Shown: positions 1 through 6,611, counted from the first letter of the stretch. The stretch: DNA of 12,989 bases from ZC4RG30 sp040508085 (GCA_040508085.1 JBEVNO010000126.1:1-12989), one strand, 5' to 3'. Program-made: numbers and translations. Notes: generated from the letters alone by a model not told the origin.

Positions 1-109
1 GCAGCGCGTCGACTTCCCAGGACACCACCAGCGGCGGCAGACGCGACAGCTGCGCCACCGCCGCCGCCAGCGCGGCCTGGTCGGCATATTGCGGCTGTTG
101 CAGCGCCTT
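1..109 (-). other. Inverted N-terminal coding segment of the DAHP synthase gene
   Basis: Read on the minus strand, bases 108 to 1 encode KALQQPQYADQAALAAAV followed by AQLSRLPPLVVSWEVDAL. This matches the N-terminal region of class II DAHP synthases, which carries a QQP motif, a PP motif and a short E-x-x-x-L helix just before the LLQGGDC motif. The plus-strand gene that follows lacks exactly this part. The minus-strand reading stops at base 1 about three residues short of where the plus-strand gene resumes (LAAAQRGEGF, from about 107). A 12-base sequence at 101-112 (cagcgccttgcg) gives plausible family sequence on both strands (QRLA forward, RKAL reverse), so it probably marks the junction. 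The piece is either a true inversion of about 110 bases or a fold-back artefact at a contig end. Confidence 0.8.
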
Positions 110-1303
110 GCGGCGGCACAGCGCGGCGAAGGCTTTCTGCTCCAGGGCGGCGACTGCGCCGAGAGCTTCGAGGAATGCGAATCCGACCGCATCGCCAAAC
201 AGCTCAAGGTCATCCTGCAGGTCAGCCTGGTGCTGCTGCACGGGCTGAAGCGTCCGATTGTGCGCGTCGGGCGCATGGCCGGGCAGTACGCGAAGCCCCG
301 TTCCACCGATAGCGAAACCCGCGAAGGCGTGACGCTGCCCAGCTACCGCGGCGACATCATCAACCATCCGGAGTTCACCGCCGCAGCGCGCGAACCGGAT
401 CCGCTGCTGCTGCTGCGTGGCTACGAACGCGCGGCGCTGACGCTGAACTTCGTGCGCGCGCTGATCGATGGCGGCTTCGCCGACCTGCATCACCCCGAAT
501 ACTGGGACTTGAACTTCCTGCGCCACTCGCCAGCACGCGAGGCCTACGAAAAAGTGGTGCGCTCGATCGGCGATGCGCTGGATTTCTTTGAATCCATGAC
601 GGGCAGCGCGGTCGAGAAGGCGCGGCTGGTGGACATGTTCGCCAGCCACGAAGGCCTGCACCTGCAATACGAGCAGGCGCAGACGCGGTTCATTCCGCGG
701 GCGGGCGCCTGGTACAACCTGTCCACGCACATGCCGTGGATCGGCATGCGCACGGCGCAGCTGGATGGCGCGCATGTGGAATATTTCCGCGGCATCGCCA
801 ACCCCATCGGCGTCAAGGTGGGTGCCGCCATGGACAGCAGCTGGCTGCAGGGGCTGGTCACCACACTGAACCCCAACAACCAGCCGGGACGCCTCACGCT
901 GATCCACCGCTTCGGCGCCCGGGACATCGAGAAATCCCTGCCACGGCTGATCCAGGCGGTGCGCGAGACAGGGCACAGCGTGCTGTGGGTATGCGATCCC
1001 ATGCACGGCAACACCGAGAGCACGGTGGCGGGTTACAAGACGCGGCGCCTGGAGAACATCATGCGCGAGCTGACGCTGGCCTTCGATGTGCACGAGGCGC
1101 ATGGCTCCCGGCTGGGCGGCGTGCATCTGGAGATGACCGGTGAGGACGTGACCGAATGCACCGGTGGTGCGCGCGGGCTGACCGATGCGGATCTGGCTCG
1201 CGCCTACCGCACCCAGGTGGATCCGCGCCTGAACTATGAACAGGCGCTGGAACTGGCGCTGATGATCGCGGGTCGCAGCAAGAAGGTGGAGCCACGCCCC
1301 TGA
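89..1303 (+). CDS. Class II 3-deoxy-7-phosphoheptulonate (DAHP) synthase, 5' end disrupted
   Basis: This cytosolic enzyme condenses phosphoenolpyruvate and erythrose 4-phosphate into DAHP, the first step of aromatic amino acid synthesis. It belongs to the plant/mycobacterial class II family: LLQGGDCAESF (metal-binding Cys, residue 23), RVGRMAGQYAKPRS, SYRGDIIN, DGAHVEYFRGIANPIGVK, WVCDPMHGNT (metal-ligand His), HLEMTGEDVTECTGG (metal-ligand Glu) and TQVDPRLN (Asp) are all present, so the catalytic core is intact. From the TTG at 89 it has 404 residues, about 50 short of a complete class II enzyme. The missing N-terminal part is encoded just upstream in the opposite orientation, so codons before about 107 are probably not native and TTG 89 is only a formal start. 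The stop overlaps the proposed uvrC start. Family assignment is certain; whether the gene is broken in the organism or only in the assembly is not. aroF/aroG-type symbols are used inconsistently for this class, so none is given. Confidence 0.93.
   Translation: MRLLQRLAAAQRGEGFLLQGGDCAESFEECESDRIAKQLKVILQVSLVLLHGLKRPIVRVGRMAGQYAKPRSTDSETREGVTLPSYRGDIINHPEFTAAAREPDPLLLLRGYERAALTLNFVRALIDGGFADLHHPEYWDLNFLRHSPAREAYEKVVRSIGDALDFFESMTGSAVEKARLVDMFASHEGLHLQYEQAQTRFIPRAGAWYNLSTHMPWIGMRTAQLDGAHVEYFRGIANPIGVKVGAAMDSSWLQGLVTTLNPNNQPGRLTLIHRFGARDIEKSLPRLIQAVRETGHSVLWVCDPMHGNTESTVAGYKTRRLENIMRELTLAFDVHEAHGSRLGGVHLEMTGEDVTECTGGARGLTDADLARAYRTQVDPRLNYEQALELALMIAGRSKKVEPRP
1283..1302 (+). promoter_or_regulatory. 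Ribosome binding site and CTG start of uvrC
   Basis: AAGGTGGAG at 1283-1291 resembles the Shine-Dalgarno consensus and lies eight bases before CTG 1300. The frame is closed by TGA at 1237-1239 and contains no ATG, GTG or TTG before GTG 1351. Conserved UvrC sequence (FDGRQFASNLPRRPGVY) is already readable from 1306, so translation must begin upstream of 1351. CTG 1300 is the only reasonable initiation codon, and its overlap with the DAHP synthase stop suggests translational coupling. Confidence 0.65.
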
Positions 1304-3123
1304 GCTTCGACGGCCGGCAGTTCGCGAGCAACCTGCCGCGGCGGCCAGGCGTGTACCGCATGTACGGCGCGCCGGATGCCACTGATGACTCCCTGCTGTA
1401 TGTAGGCAAGGCGGCCAGCCTGCGCGATCGCGTCGGCAGCTATTTCCAGCAGAGCCGCCAGGCGCCCAAGGTCGAGGCCATGGTGCGGCTGATCCGCCAT
1501 ATCGAGGTCACGGTTGCGGCCTCCGAGACCGAGGCGCTGCTGCTGGAAGCCAACCTCATCAAGGAACACCGGCCGCGCTTCAATGTGGTGCTGCGGGATG
1601 ACAAGAGCTTCCCCTATATCGAACTGCACCCGCATGCCTTCCCGCGGCTGAACTTCTATCGCGGGCCGCGGCATGCGCGCGGCCGCTATTTCGGTCCCTA
1701 TCCCAGCGCTGGCGCCGTGCGCGACACGCTGGACCAGCTGCGCAAGCTGTTCCTGCTGCGCAATTGCCGCGACACCTTCTTTGCCAATCGCACACGGCCC
1801 TGCCTGCAGTACCAGATCGGCCGCTGTTCGGCGCCCTGCGTGGGGCTGATCACGCAGGCAGCCTACGCGCGCGATGTCGAGGCGGCGCTGATGGTGCTGG
1901 AGGGGCGGGATTCGGAAGTCGCCTCCGCGCTGGAAGCGCAGATGCAGAGCGCCGCGCAGCAGCTGCAGTTCGAGCGCGCCGCGACGCTGCGCGACCAGCT
2001 GGTGAACCTGCGCCGCGTGCAGGCCGAGCAATCGGTGGATGCCGGTGGCACGCGCGATGTGGATGCCTTCGCCATCATCGGCGAACCGGGTGAATACGCC
2101 ATCAGTGTGCTGCTGGTGCGCGGTGGACGCAGCCTCGGCACCACCGCGTATTTCCCGCGTGCACCCGGCAGCGCCGAGGAGGTGCTCGCATCATTCCTGC
2201 TGCAGTATTACGCCCGCGAGGAGCCGCCGGCCGAGGTGCGCGTGAACCTGGAGTTGCCGGATGCGATAGCGCTGAGCGAGGCACTGACGCAGCAGCAGGC
2301 GCGGCAGATCGCGGTCTCGCGCCCGTCGCGCGGCTTGCCGGCGCGCTGGGTGGAGAACGCCACGGCGAATGCCAGCAACGCGCTGGACATGCGGCGCGCG
2401 CGGCGCGACGACGCCTCCGACCGCCTGGCGGCACTGCGCGATGCACTGGGCCTGGCGGCGACGCCGGCGCGCATCGAATGCTTCGATATCAGCCATACGG
2501 GCGGCGAGGGCACCGTCGCCTCCTGCGTGGTGTTCACCACCGAGGGCATTGCCCGCAAGGAATACCGCCGTTTCAACATCACCGCTGCGGTGGTCGCCGG
2601 CGATGATTACGGCGCGCTGCGCGAGGCGGTGGGGCGGCGCTTCACGCGGGTCCGCGACGGCGAGACCCCGCAGCCGGACCTCCTGCTCATCGATGGCGGA
2701 CAGGGCCAGGTCAATGCCGTGATGCCGGTGCTGGCGGAGCTGGGGTTCGCGGCCATGCCGGTGGTGGGTGTATCCAAGGGCCCGGACCGTAAAGTCGGGC
2801 AGGAGCGCCTGCATCGTGGCGATACCGGCGAGGTGCTGGCGCTGGCGCCGGATTCAGTGGCGCTGCGGCTGATCCAGCGCATCCGCGACGAGGCGCATCG
2901 ATTTGCGATCGCGGGCCATCGCCGTCGCCGCGCGCGCCGCCACCAGGATTCCGTACTCGAGACGGTGCCCGGGCTTGGCCCCGCCAAGCGCCGCGCCATG
3001 CTTTCGCACTTCGGCGGACTGCAGGGGGTATTGCGCGCGGGGGTTGCCGACCTGGCACTGGTCAAAGGAATCGGCACGGCGCTGGCGCAGGTCATTTATG
3101 ATCATCTGCACCCGGGCGCCTGA
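1300..3123 (+). CDS. uvrC: UvrABC excinuclease subunit C, probable CTG start
   Basis: UvrC makes both incisions flanking a DNA lesion during nucleotide excision repair, after UvrA/UvrB recognition. From CTG 1300 the protein has 607 residues, normal for the family. Domains in order: GIY-YIG nuclease (PGVY at 16-19, YVG at 34-36, catalytic Glu in LLLEANLIKEHRPRFN); a four-Cys cluster C156, C168, C176, C180 whose spacing equals that of the E. coli 4Fe-4S ligands; UvrB-binding UVR helix around 208-244; RNase H-like endonuclease (D396 in CFDISH, D435/D436 in DDYG, D465 in LLIDGGQGQ, H533 in DEAHRF); two C-terminal helix-hairpin-helix motifs (VPGLGPAK, VKGIGTALA). The only ATG/GTG/TTG codon near the front, GTG 1351, falls inside the GVY motif and would destroy the nuclease domain. 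CTG 1300 overlaps the upstream stop (CTGA) and has an AAGGTGGAG ribosome site at 1283-1291. Fifteen bases separate it from pgsA, the usual partner. Confidence 0.95.
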   Translation: MSFDGRQFASNLPRRPGVYRMYGAPDATDDSLLYVGKAASLRDRVGSYFQQSRQAPKVEAMVRLIRHIEVTVAASETEALLLEANLIKEHRPRFNVVLRDDKSFPYIELHPHAFPRLNFYRGPRHARGRYFGPYPSAGAVRDTLDQLRKLFLLRNCRDTFFANRTRPCLQYQIGRCSAPCVGLITQAAYARDVEAALMVLEGRDSEVASALEAQMQSAAQQLQFERAATLRDQLVNLRRVQAEQSVDAGGTRDVDAFAIIGEPGEYAISVLLVRGGRSLGTTAYFPRAPGSAEEVLASFLLQYYAREEPPAEVRVNLELPDAIALSEALTQQQARQIAVSRPSRGLPARWVENATANASNALDMRRARRDDASDRLAALRDALGLAATPARIECFDISHTGGEGTVASCVVFTTEGIARKEYRRFNITAAVVAGDDYGALREAVGRRFTRVRDGETPQPDLLLIDGGQGQVNAVMPVLAELGFAAMPVVGVSKGPDRKVGQERLHRGDTGEVLALAPDSVALRLIQRIRDEAHRFAIAGHRRRRARRHQDSVLETVPGLGPAKRRAMLSHFGGLQGVLRAGVADLALVKGIGTALAQVIYDHLHPGA

Positions 3124-3138
3124 ATCCCGACACAACAC

Positions 3139-3699
3139 ATGGCCTGGAACCTGCCCAATATCCTGACCTGGATGCGCATCGTTGCGGTACCGCTGGTCGT
3201 GGTGCTGTTCTTCATGCCGCACAAGTGGGCCGATGTATTCGCCGGCCTGCTGTTTGCCGCTGCCTCCATCACCGATTCACTGGATGGCTATCTGGCGCGG
3301 CGCATGGGCCTCACCAGCCGTCTCGGCGCCTTCCTCGATCCAGTGGCGGACAAGCTGATCGTGGCGGTGGCGCTGGTGCTGCTGGTCAGCAAGAACCCGC
3401 ATTGGGTGGTGGTGTTGTCGGCCTGCGTGATCATTGGCCGCGAAATCGCCATCTCGGCGCTGCGCGAGTGGATGGCGGAACTGGGCGAGCGGACCCGGGT
3501 GGCAGTTTCCGGCCTCGGCAAGATCAAGACCATCCTGCAGATGGTGGGCCTGTCGATGATGCTGTACCGCTATCCCATCCTGGGCATCGACATCTACGAG
3601 ATCGGCCTCTATCTCACGGTGGCGGCCGCGGCCCTGACGCTGTGGTCCGCGATCAGCTATCTGCGGGCCGCCTGGCCGGTGCTTTCCGCGCCCAACTGA
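3139..3699 (+). CDS. pgsA: CDP-diacylglycerol--glycerol-3-phosphate 3-phosphatidyltransferase
   Basis: This inner-membrane enzyme transfers a phosphatidyl group from CDP-diacylglycerol to glycerol 3-phosphate, the committed step toward phosphatidylglycerol and cardiolipin. The full CDP-alcohol phosphotransferase signature is present with correct spacing: D49-G50, A53-R54, G63, D67 and D71. The N-terminus (NLPNILTWMRI) is typical of PgsA, and several hydrophobic segments account for most of the remaining length. At 186 residues it matches the usual size. It starts at ATG 3139 after a 15-base gap from uvrC, an arrangement conserved in gammaproteobacteria, and is probably cotranscribed with uvrC. 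No hairpin-plus-T-tract terminator is visible after the stop; the next element is the tRNA promoter. Confidence 0.96.
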   Translation: MAWNLPNILTWMRIVAVPLVVVLFFMPHKWADVFAGLLFAAASITDSLDGYLARRMGLTSRLGAFLDPVADKLIVAVALVLLVSKNPHWVVVLSACVIIGREIAISALREWMAELGERTRVAVSGLGKIKTILQMVGLSMMLYRYPILGIDIYEIGLYLTVAAAALTLWSAISYLRAAWPVLSAPN

Positions 3700-3729
3700 G
3701 GCCTGTTTCGTGGGCGTCTTATCTGGCGC

Positions 3730-3757
3730 TTGACTTGCCCCGGGGCGGACCTACAAT
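3730..3757 (+). promoter_or_regulatory. Sigma70-type promoter for the tRNA-Gly/tRNA-Cys unit
   Basis: TTGACT (-35, 3730-3735) and TACAAT (-10, 3752-3757) are separated by 16 bases, each one mismatch from consensus. The predicted transcript would start around 3764, about ten bases before tRNA-Gly. The discriminator after the -10 (ctcgcccc, 3758-3765) is GC-rich, a feature of stable-RNA promoters under stringent control. The spacer contains a perfect 10-base palindrome, gccccggggc, at 3737-3746. Confidence 0.75.
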
Positions 3758-3773
3758 CTCGCCCCTTCTTAGC

Positions 3774-3849
<76 letters not shown>

Positions 3850-3873
3850 TCTCTTTCCGGCTCCGTCCGGCAT

Positions 3874-3947
3874 GGCTAGGTGGCAGAGTGGTCATGCAGC
3901 GGCCTGCAAAGCCGTGTACGCCGGTTCGATTCCGACCCTAGCCTCCA
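3874..3947 (+). tRNA. cysT: tRNA-Cys (anticodon GCA)
   Basis: A 74-base cloverleaf with encoded CCA at 3945-3947. The acceptor stem GGCTAGG pairs with CCTAGCC (3937-3943), discriminator T3944. The anticodon GCA lies at 3906-3908 within the stem GCGGC/GCCGT. The T-arm is GCCGG-TTCGATT-CCGAC, with one non-canonical closing pair. It follows tRNA-Gly by 24 bases and is probably cotranscribed with it, as glyW-cysT are in E. coli. The converging tannase gene ends only 15 bases downstream. Confidence 0.97.
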
Positions 3948-3962
3948 CCACACGTCTGGCCG

Positions 3963-5102
3963 TTATTTCACGACCCGGCATGCGAAGCTTGCGGCGCTCT
4001 TCGGATCGCCACTGCCCCGATAGTAGGGCAGCGCCGGCCACGGGCACAGCGGACGTTCGATGCCGGTGCGCGCATTGCGTGCCGGAATGCTCGAGGGCGC
4101 CTGACCGCCGGCATCCCATTTCTCCAGCTCCCCCAGCAGGTCGAACTCATCCGCACCCGGGCCGCCACGGCAATGCGCCACGGCCGGCGCGACGAACAGC
4201 CGGACGGCTGCGTCGCTGCCATTGGTCTTCTGCACCGCGTCGAAGTAATCAATGGTGGCGTAGGGACTCGGACCGCCGTCATCGAAGCCATGCCACATCA
4301 GCAGCTTGCCGCCGCGCTTCAGGAAGGCGCCGAGGTCCGGGTTGGCAGCTTCGTATTCCTGCGCGAACGGTGTGGCATGCACCTGTGCCTGGTCACGCGC
4401 GGGCTCGAACTGGCCCGCGTCGTAATCGGCATTGCCGAAGATGGGTGCTCGCAGTGCGCCCAGTGAGCCGGACATGGCATTGCGTGGGCCGGGTGTGGAC
4501 GGTACGAATGCGCCCCACGTGAGTTCGCCGCCGCGGGTGAGCGGATAGTTGCCGACGCGGCCGGAATTGCCTGGCAACATGGAGTAGGCCTGGCGCAGTG
4601 CCGCCACTTGTGGCGGCGCGAGGCAGCCGGCGTGGCTGCCGCCGGCCGGGCACTGCAGCGCCACCGGATCCCACTTGCACCGGCGCGGGTCCGTGACGAT
4701 GCCATCCTCCAGTCCATCCAGCTTGTCGCAGGCGGCAAGCGCGGCGCTGTTCACCCTCTGCATCAGCGGCGCATCAATCGCCGCACCAGGTGCCTTGAAG
4801 ATGCGGTCGCGGATGATAGGGCTGGTCTGCGTCAGGAGCGTGTACACGGGTGCGCCCGCGATGATGGCGTCATAGTCCGACGGATAGCGCTGCGCCTTGA
4901 CGCCGTGGAGTTCGCAGTAGGCCGGAGCGGCCGGCGTGGTCGTGGCCGCGACGAACTTCGCCGCCGTGATGGTCGTGTCCGCGGCCTTGCCCTCCAATGG
5001 CATGGCACCGCAGCGGTGTGCATCGGCCAACGCTGCCGGAGTGGTCAGTGCGGCTGCGATGAAGGGCAGCACAGAGCGCAGCCGGCTGGATGACAGGTTC
5101 AT
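3963..5102 (-). pseudogene. Tannase/feruloyl esterase family protein with internal deletion of the nucleophile region
   Basis: The family hydrolyses ester bonds of gallic or ferulic acid derivatives outside the cytoplasm. The frame starts at ATG 5102 with a good ribosome site (aaaggggga) and encodes 379 residues, much shorter than the roughly 500-600 usual in the family. A signal peptide is visible (residues 1 to about 26, ending AALA-DA). Recognisable parts are YCELHGV, then directly AQRYPSDYDAIIAGAP, a calcium-loop-like CDKLDGLEDGI, LLMWHGFDDGG (catalytic Asp region), APAVAHCRGGPG (catalytic His and its disulfide Cys) and RPLCPWPALPYYRGSGD at the C-terminus. Between YCELHGV and AQRYP (near 4898/4899) the block of roughly 100-150 residues that normally holds the GCSxGGRQ nucleophile elbow is absent. 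Ser and the Cys that pairs with HC are therefore lost while Asp and His remain. The reading frame is preserved. Catalysis is very unlikely; expression is possible. It lies between two tRNA genes, opposite to its neighbours. Confidence 0.8.
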
Positions 5103-5131
5103 CGCCGATCCCCCTTTGATTCGTTTTCCAC

Positions 5132-5137
5132 AGTATA
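5132..5137 (-). promoter_or_regulatory. Possible -10 element for the tannase-family gene
   Basis: On the minus strand this reads TATACT, one mismatch from the sigma70 -10 consensus, 30 bases before the start codon. No convincing -35 is seen 16-18 bases upstream, so the promoter is weak, activator-dependent or decayed. Confidence 0.35.
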
Positions 5138-5149
5138 GAGCAGTGCTCT
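5137..5149. repeat. 13-base palindrome between divergent genes, possible operator
   Basis: AGAGCA-G-TGCTCT is a perfect inverted repeat around one central base. It abuts the minus-strand TATACT element and lies five bases before a plus-strand CATAAT (5154-5159) that could serve tRNA-Leu. The position suits a repressor site or a small hairpin; no regulator gene is present nearby. Confidence 0.35.
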
Positions 5150-5153
5150 GCCG

Positions 5154-5159
5154 CATAAT
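5154..5159 (+). promoter_or_regulatory. Possible -10 element for tRNA-Leu and the ccm operon
   Basis: CATAAT is one mismatch from the -10 consensus and lies 31 bases before the mature tRNA-Leu 5' end. The position for a -35 with a 17-base spacer (CAGTAT, 5131-5136) is poor. If this is not a promoter, tRNA-Leu and ccm must depend on a distant start, for example readthrough from 3730-3757. Confidence 0.3.
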
Positions 5160-5190
5160 CCTCCCAGGTGCCCGCTCGCTTGGTCTTAGA

Positions 5191-5277
5191 GCGGACGTGG
5201 CGAAATTGGCAGACGCAGCAGACTTAAAATCTGCTTTCCGCAAGGAAGTGCGGGTTCGATTCCCGCCGTCCGCACCA
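5191..5277 (+). tRNA. leuZ: tRNA-Leu (anticodon TAA)
   Basis: An 87-base class II tRNA with encoded CCA (5275-5277). The acceptor stem GCGGACG pairs with CGTCCGC (5267-5273), discriminator A5274 as expected for leucine. The anticodon TAA is at 5225-5227 inside GCAGA/TCTGC, and the long variable arm forms TTCC-GCAA-GGAA. The T-loop is TTCGATT. In E. coli leuZ directly follows cysT; here 1243 bases holding the tannase gene separate them. The ccmA start codon follows by only 11 bases. Confidence 0.97.
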
Positions 5278-5288
5278 GAGAAGAACGA

Positions 5289-5915
5289 GTGCTCGAAGTA
5301 CGACAACTGCATCTGTGGCGCGGCGACCGCCACCTGCTCCAGGGGCTGGATTTCACGCTGGCGGGCGGGCAGGCGCTGCAGTTGCTGTGGCCGAACGGCA
5401 CGGGCAAGACCAGCCTGCTGCGCTGCCTTGCCGGTTTCCTCCATGCGGAGGAGGGGCAGATCCTCTGGCAGGGCGTGCCCACCCGCCAGGATCCGCACAG
5501 TTTCCATTGGGATCTGGCCTACCTGGGTCATGAAACCGCGCTGAAGGGCGACCTGACAGCACTCGAGAACCTGCATTACGCCTGCGCATTGCGTGCGGGC
5601 CAGGGCAGCATGCGCCTGCGCCACGCGCTGAACATGGTGGGTCTGGCGCATCTGGACCCACAGCAACCGGTGCGCAGCTTCTCGGCAGGGCAGCAGCGGC
5701 GCGTGGCGCTGGCCCGGCTGTCGCTGTGGGGCGCGCGGTTGTGGCTGCTGGATGAGCCCGCCGCCAATCTCGACGCGGCGGGCCAGCAGGTCCTGGAGCG
5801 GATGCTGGCCGCGCACCTGAGCGAGGGCGGCGCTGCCATCCTCGCCACCCACCAGAGCCTGCCGGTGGACGGCGCCGATTGCCGCTACTGGCACAATCCC
5901 CGGGTAGCGGCATGA
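5289..5915 (+). CDS. ccmA: Haem exporter ATP-binding protein CcmA, Walker A Gly replaced by Trp
   Basis: CcmA is the cytoplasmic ATPase of the CcmABCD complex; ATP hydrolysis releases haem-loaded CcmE from CcmC. The 208-residue length is normal. Visible motifs are Walker A WPNGTGKT (34-41), the family segment LGHETALKGDLTALENL, ABC signature SFSAGQQRRVALARL, Walker B LWLLDEPAANLD and H-loop ATHQ. The first Walker A residue is normally Gly; here codon 34 (5388-5390) is TGG, one base from GGG. Gly39, Lys40 and Thr41 remain. The start is GTG 5289, with a weak GAGAAG ribosome site at 5278-5283 immediately after the tRNA-Leu CCA, so the message leader after tRNA processing would be only 11 bases. 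The stop overlaps ccmB (ATGA). Confidence 0.94.
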   Translation: MLEVRQLHLWRGDRHLLQGLDFTLAGGQALQLLWPNGTGKTSLLRCLAGFLHAEEGQILWQGVPTRQDPHSFHWDLAYLGHETALKGDLTALENLHYACALRAGQGSMRLRHALNMVGLAHLDPQQPVRSFSAGQQRRVALARLSLWGARLWLLDEPAANLDAAGQQVLERMLAAHLSEGGAAILATHQSLPVDGADCRYWHNPRVAA

Positions 5916-6601
5916 GCGCGGCGCGCAGCCCCGCCTGGGCCGCCGCCGCTGCCGTGCTGCAGCGGGATCTGGTGCTGGCGTTCCGCCGCCCCGGCGAATG
6001 GCTGCAGCCGCTCGCCTTCTTCGTGATGGTCACGGTGCTGTTTCCGCTGGCGCTGGAGCCTGAACCGGCGGTGCTGCGGCTGGTGGCGCCTGCGGCGCTG
6101 TGGGTCACGCTGCTGCTCACCTCGTTGCTGGCGCTGGATTTCCTCTACCGGGAAGACGCCCGCGATGGAACTTTGGAGCAGTACGTGCTGTCTGGACAAC
6201 CATTCACGGCATTATTGCTGGCGAAGACCGCGACCCACTGGCTGCTCACAGGCCTGCCCGTGGTGCTCGCCGGCCCGCTGGCGGCGGTGAGCCTGGGGGC
6301 GGCGCCGGCATCCATGCCGGGCGTCCTGGCGGCATTGCTGCTCGGCAGCGTGTCGCTGAGCCTGATCGGATCAATTGGTGCGGGCCTGACACTGGGCGTA
6401 CGCCGGGGTGGCGCGCTGCTGTCGCTGCTGGTGCTGCCACTAGTGATGCCGGTGCTGGTGTTCGGCGCGCGGGCCACGCAGCTGGCCATCGCCGGGGAAG
6501 CGGCAGCGAACGCGCTGTACCTGCTGGCCGCGATAGGCGTGCTGGCGGCCACCTTGGCGCCGCTGGCCGCAGCGGCGGCTGTCCGCATCAGCATGGAGTA
6601 A
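5912..6601 (+). CDS. ccmB: Haem exporter permease CcmB
   Basis: CcmB is an integral inner-membrane subunit of the CcmABCD complex that couples CcmA ATPase activity to CcmC-CcmE. The 229-residue protein begins with a family-typical VLQRDLVLAFRRPGEWLQPL, followed by about six hydrophobic segments. LDFLYREDARDGTLEQYVLS is the characteristic cytoplasmic loop. ATG 5912 is chosen because it overlaps the ccmA stop (ATGA) and gives the standard N-terminus; the frame is open further upstream but only within ccmA. A 10-base gap leads to ccmC. Confidence 0.94.
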   Translation: MSAARSPAWAAAAAVLQRDLVLAFRRPGEWLQPLAFFVMVTVLFPLALEPEPAVLRLVAPAALWVTLLLTSLLALDFLYREDARDGTLEQYVLSGQPFTALLLAKTATHWLLTGLPVVLAGPLAAVSLGAAPASMPGVLAALLLGSVSLSLIGSIGAGLTLGVRRGGALLSLLVLPLVMPVLVFGARATQLAIAGEAAANALYLLAAIGVLAATLAPLAAAAAVRISME

Positions 6602-6611
6602 AATCGAGTTC

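Noticed and set aside
1351..1353. GTG as the uvrC start
   Set aside because: It would remove LPRRPG and cut into the GIY motif of the nuclease domain.
1234..2814. Long minus-strand open frames opposite uvrC
   Set aside because: Low-complexity antisense reading of a GC-rich gene; no motifs, and uvrC is fully accounted for on the plus strand.
3948..5190. Integrative element with attachment-site repeats at tRNA-Cys or tRNA-Leu
   Set aside because: No copy of either tRNA 3' end was found within the interval, and no integrase or transposase gene is present.
5103..5894. Upstream extension of the minus-strand tannase frame, giving a 643-residue product
   Set aside because: The extra part is antisense to tRNA-Leu and ccmA and has no family resemblance. 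ATG 5102 has a ribosome site and a signal peptide directly after it.
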